Notes under the pieces: model-generated | What the model saw: only the letters and a program-made list of their open reading frames with translations | Told to the model about the DNA's origin: nothing | Database searches by the model: none | Made by a program: the position numbers and the translations under genes | DNA from: an uncultured Marinilabiliales bacterium | GTDB taxonomy: Bacteria; Bacteroidota; Bacteroidia; Bacteroidales; BM520 | NCBI GenBank assembly: GCA_937877575.1 | Contig: CALFIZ010000005.1 | Coordinates: 1 to 6,502 of the forward strand | Direction: 5' to 3' | Length of the DNA stretch: 6,502 nt | In this document: positions 5,848 through 6,502 of the stretch, piece after piece | Numbering within the stretch: the stretch's first letter is position 1 | Layout of the letters: each line of letters starts with the position of its first letter

Positions 5848-6502
5848 ATGAAATATATAATCATTATAATCTCATCGATTTTTGTCAATAATGTTGTGCT
5901 TTCGCAGTTTTTGGGCATTTGTCCTTTTATCGGCGTGTCCAAGAAGGTTAATACTGCTGTAGGTATGGGTGCCGCCGTATTGTTTGTCATGGTGCTTGCC
6001 ACCATGGTGACCTGGCTGATACAGCATTATGTGCTGGATGCTTTCGGACTGCAGTTCCTGCAGACGTTGACGTTTATACTTGTGATAGCCGCCTTGGTGC
6101 AGATTGTTGAAATAGTGCTGAAGAAAATCGCACCGCCGTTGTATCAGGCTCTTGGTATTTTTCTGCCGCTTATCACAACGAACTGTGCAGTTCTCGGTAT
6201 CGCTATTCTTACCATACAGAAAGAATATAGTCTCCTTGAAGGTATCGTGTATTCCGCTTCAATTGCAATAGGTTTCGCTTTCGCGCTGATTCTTTCGGTC
6301 ACGCTCATTCCCGCAATGCTCTATGTCACGCCAATCAAAGTCGTCGGAAAGCACTGGAAGAACAAGAACCGGCTTTCAACGAAAATCCGCCTCCGCTTGG
6401 AGCATGAGCTTGCCCGCCGCGGCGGAAAATCCAAGGACGAGGCGAACGCTAGCACGCTTTATTCTATTTATCACTTCTTTGCGGGAACAAAGCCGCGGCT
6501 CG
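5848..6502 (+). CDS. rnfA: RnfA, membrane subunit of the Rnf complex; C-terminal part replaced by unrelated sequence, no stop in window
   Basis: RnfA, homologous to NqrE, pairs with RnfE to hold the intramembrane Fe-S centre. Residues 1-149 are a normal RnfA. They include FVNNVVLSQFLGICPFIGVS (12-31, Cys25), TFILVIAALVQIVEIVLKK (75-93) and FLPLITTNCAVLGIAIL (105-121, Cys113). After about residue 149 (near base 6294) the sequence leaves the family: the expected F-A-G-I-R-E-R region and the last helix ending in MGFSG are absent. Instead the same frame continues with SVTLIPAMLYVTPIK and a long basic stretch, open to the window end at residue 218, while RnfA normally ends near residue 190-193. 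As written the protein would lack its final helix and probably not work. A chimeric assembly or a rearrangement explains this better than a functional fusion. The start has no Shine-Dalgarno and lies 8 nt after rnfE. Confidence 0.85.
   Translation, partial: MKYIIIIISSIFVNNVVLSQFLGICPFIGVSKKVNTAVGMGAAVLFVMVLATMVTWLIQHYVLDAFGLQFLQTLTFILVIAALVQIVEIVLKKIAPPLYQALGIFLPLITTNCAVLGIAILTIQKEYSLLEGIVYSASIAIGFAFALILSVTLIPAMLYVTPIKVVGKHWKNKNRLSTKIRLRLEHELARRGGKSKDEANASTLYSIYHFFAGTKPRL
6295..6502 (+). other. Anomalous right-end segment, foreign to rnfA, coding-like on the plus strand
   Basis: This stretch follows the point where RnfA similarity ends. From 6301 to 6502 it has 109 G+C in 202 bases (54%), against 25 and 29 per 60 in two rnfA lines counted (5881-6000). 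It stays open in the rnfA frame for 69 codons, whereas all three minus-strand frames are interrupted. All six Arg codons are CGC (four) or CGG (two); rnfD has nine Arg codons and no CGC. It therefore looks like part of a gene from a different genomic background. The start (SVTLIPAMLYV) loosely resembles the end of a transmembrane helix in RND/MMPL transporters, followed by a basic, amphipathic linker rich in Lys/Arg. That family suggestion is weak. The exact junction could be 10-20 bases either side. Confidence 0.65.

Noticed and set aside
6295..6502. A minus-strand gene entering from the right end
   Set aside because: All three minus frames contain stops within about 130 bases, while the plus frame is open throughout with a coding-like third-position pattern.

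Overview
The window most likely comes from a member of the Bacteroidota, probably Bacteroidales. Three things point there: most genes start without a Shine-Dalgarno sequence, the promoter-like boxes match the Bacteroides -7 pattern TAnnTTTG, and the protein sequences and gene order fit the Rnf operons known from that group. Base composition is moderate (about 42-48% G+C in the rnfA lines I counted). This is a lineage inference, not a database result.

Layout. Positions 1-508 hold the 3' end of a CPA1-type potassium/proton antiporter with a cytoplasmic TrkA-C-like domain. Positions 524-1177 encode a four-helix membrane protein with weak resemblance to the cytochrome c biogenesis protein ResB/CcsB. 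A bidirectional intrinsic terminator (1178-1207) closes that gene from the left and a tRNA-Val(UAC) gene (minus strand, 1209-1283) from the right. A 159-bp spacer (1284-1442) appears to carry back-to-back promoters, one for the tRNA and one for the rnf operon.

From 1443 to the right end runs an Rnf operon in the order rnfB-rnfC-rnfD-rnfG-rnfE-rnfA, with gaps of at most 18 nt or short overlaps. Together these encode the membrane complex that couples electron flow between reduced ferredoxin and NAD+ to Na+ or H+ transport. RnfB receives ferredoxin electrons through Fe-S clusters, RnfC is the NAD(H)/FMN subunit, RnfD and RnfG carry covalently bound FMN, and RnfE and RnfA form the inverted-topology membrane pair that binds a shared Fe-S centre through two cysteines each.

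The main oddity is at the right end. RnfA reads normally to about residue 149 (near base 6294). It then passes in frame into about 69 codons that do not look like RnfA, are richer in G+C (109 of 202 bases from 6301, 54%), use only CGC/CGG for arginine, and run off the window without a stop. This is a gene fusion, a rearrangement or, perhaps most likely, an assembly chimera. Smaller points of interest are strong Shine-Dalgarno sequences at only the two overlapping starts (rnfG and rnfE), and an unusual flavinylation motif (TGPT) in RnfD. I saw no CRISPR array, mobile element or defence system, and nothing that looks like a wholly new system.
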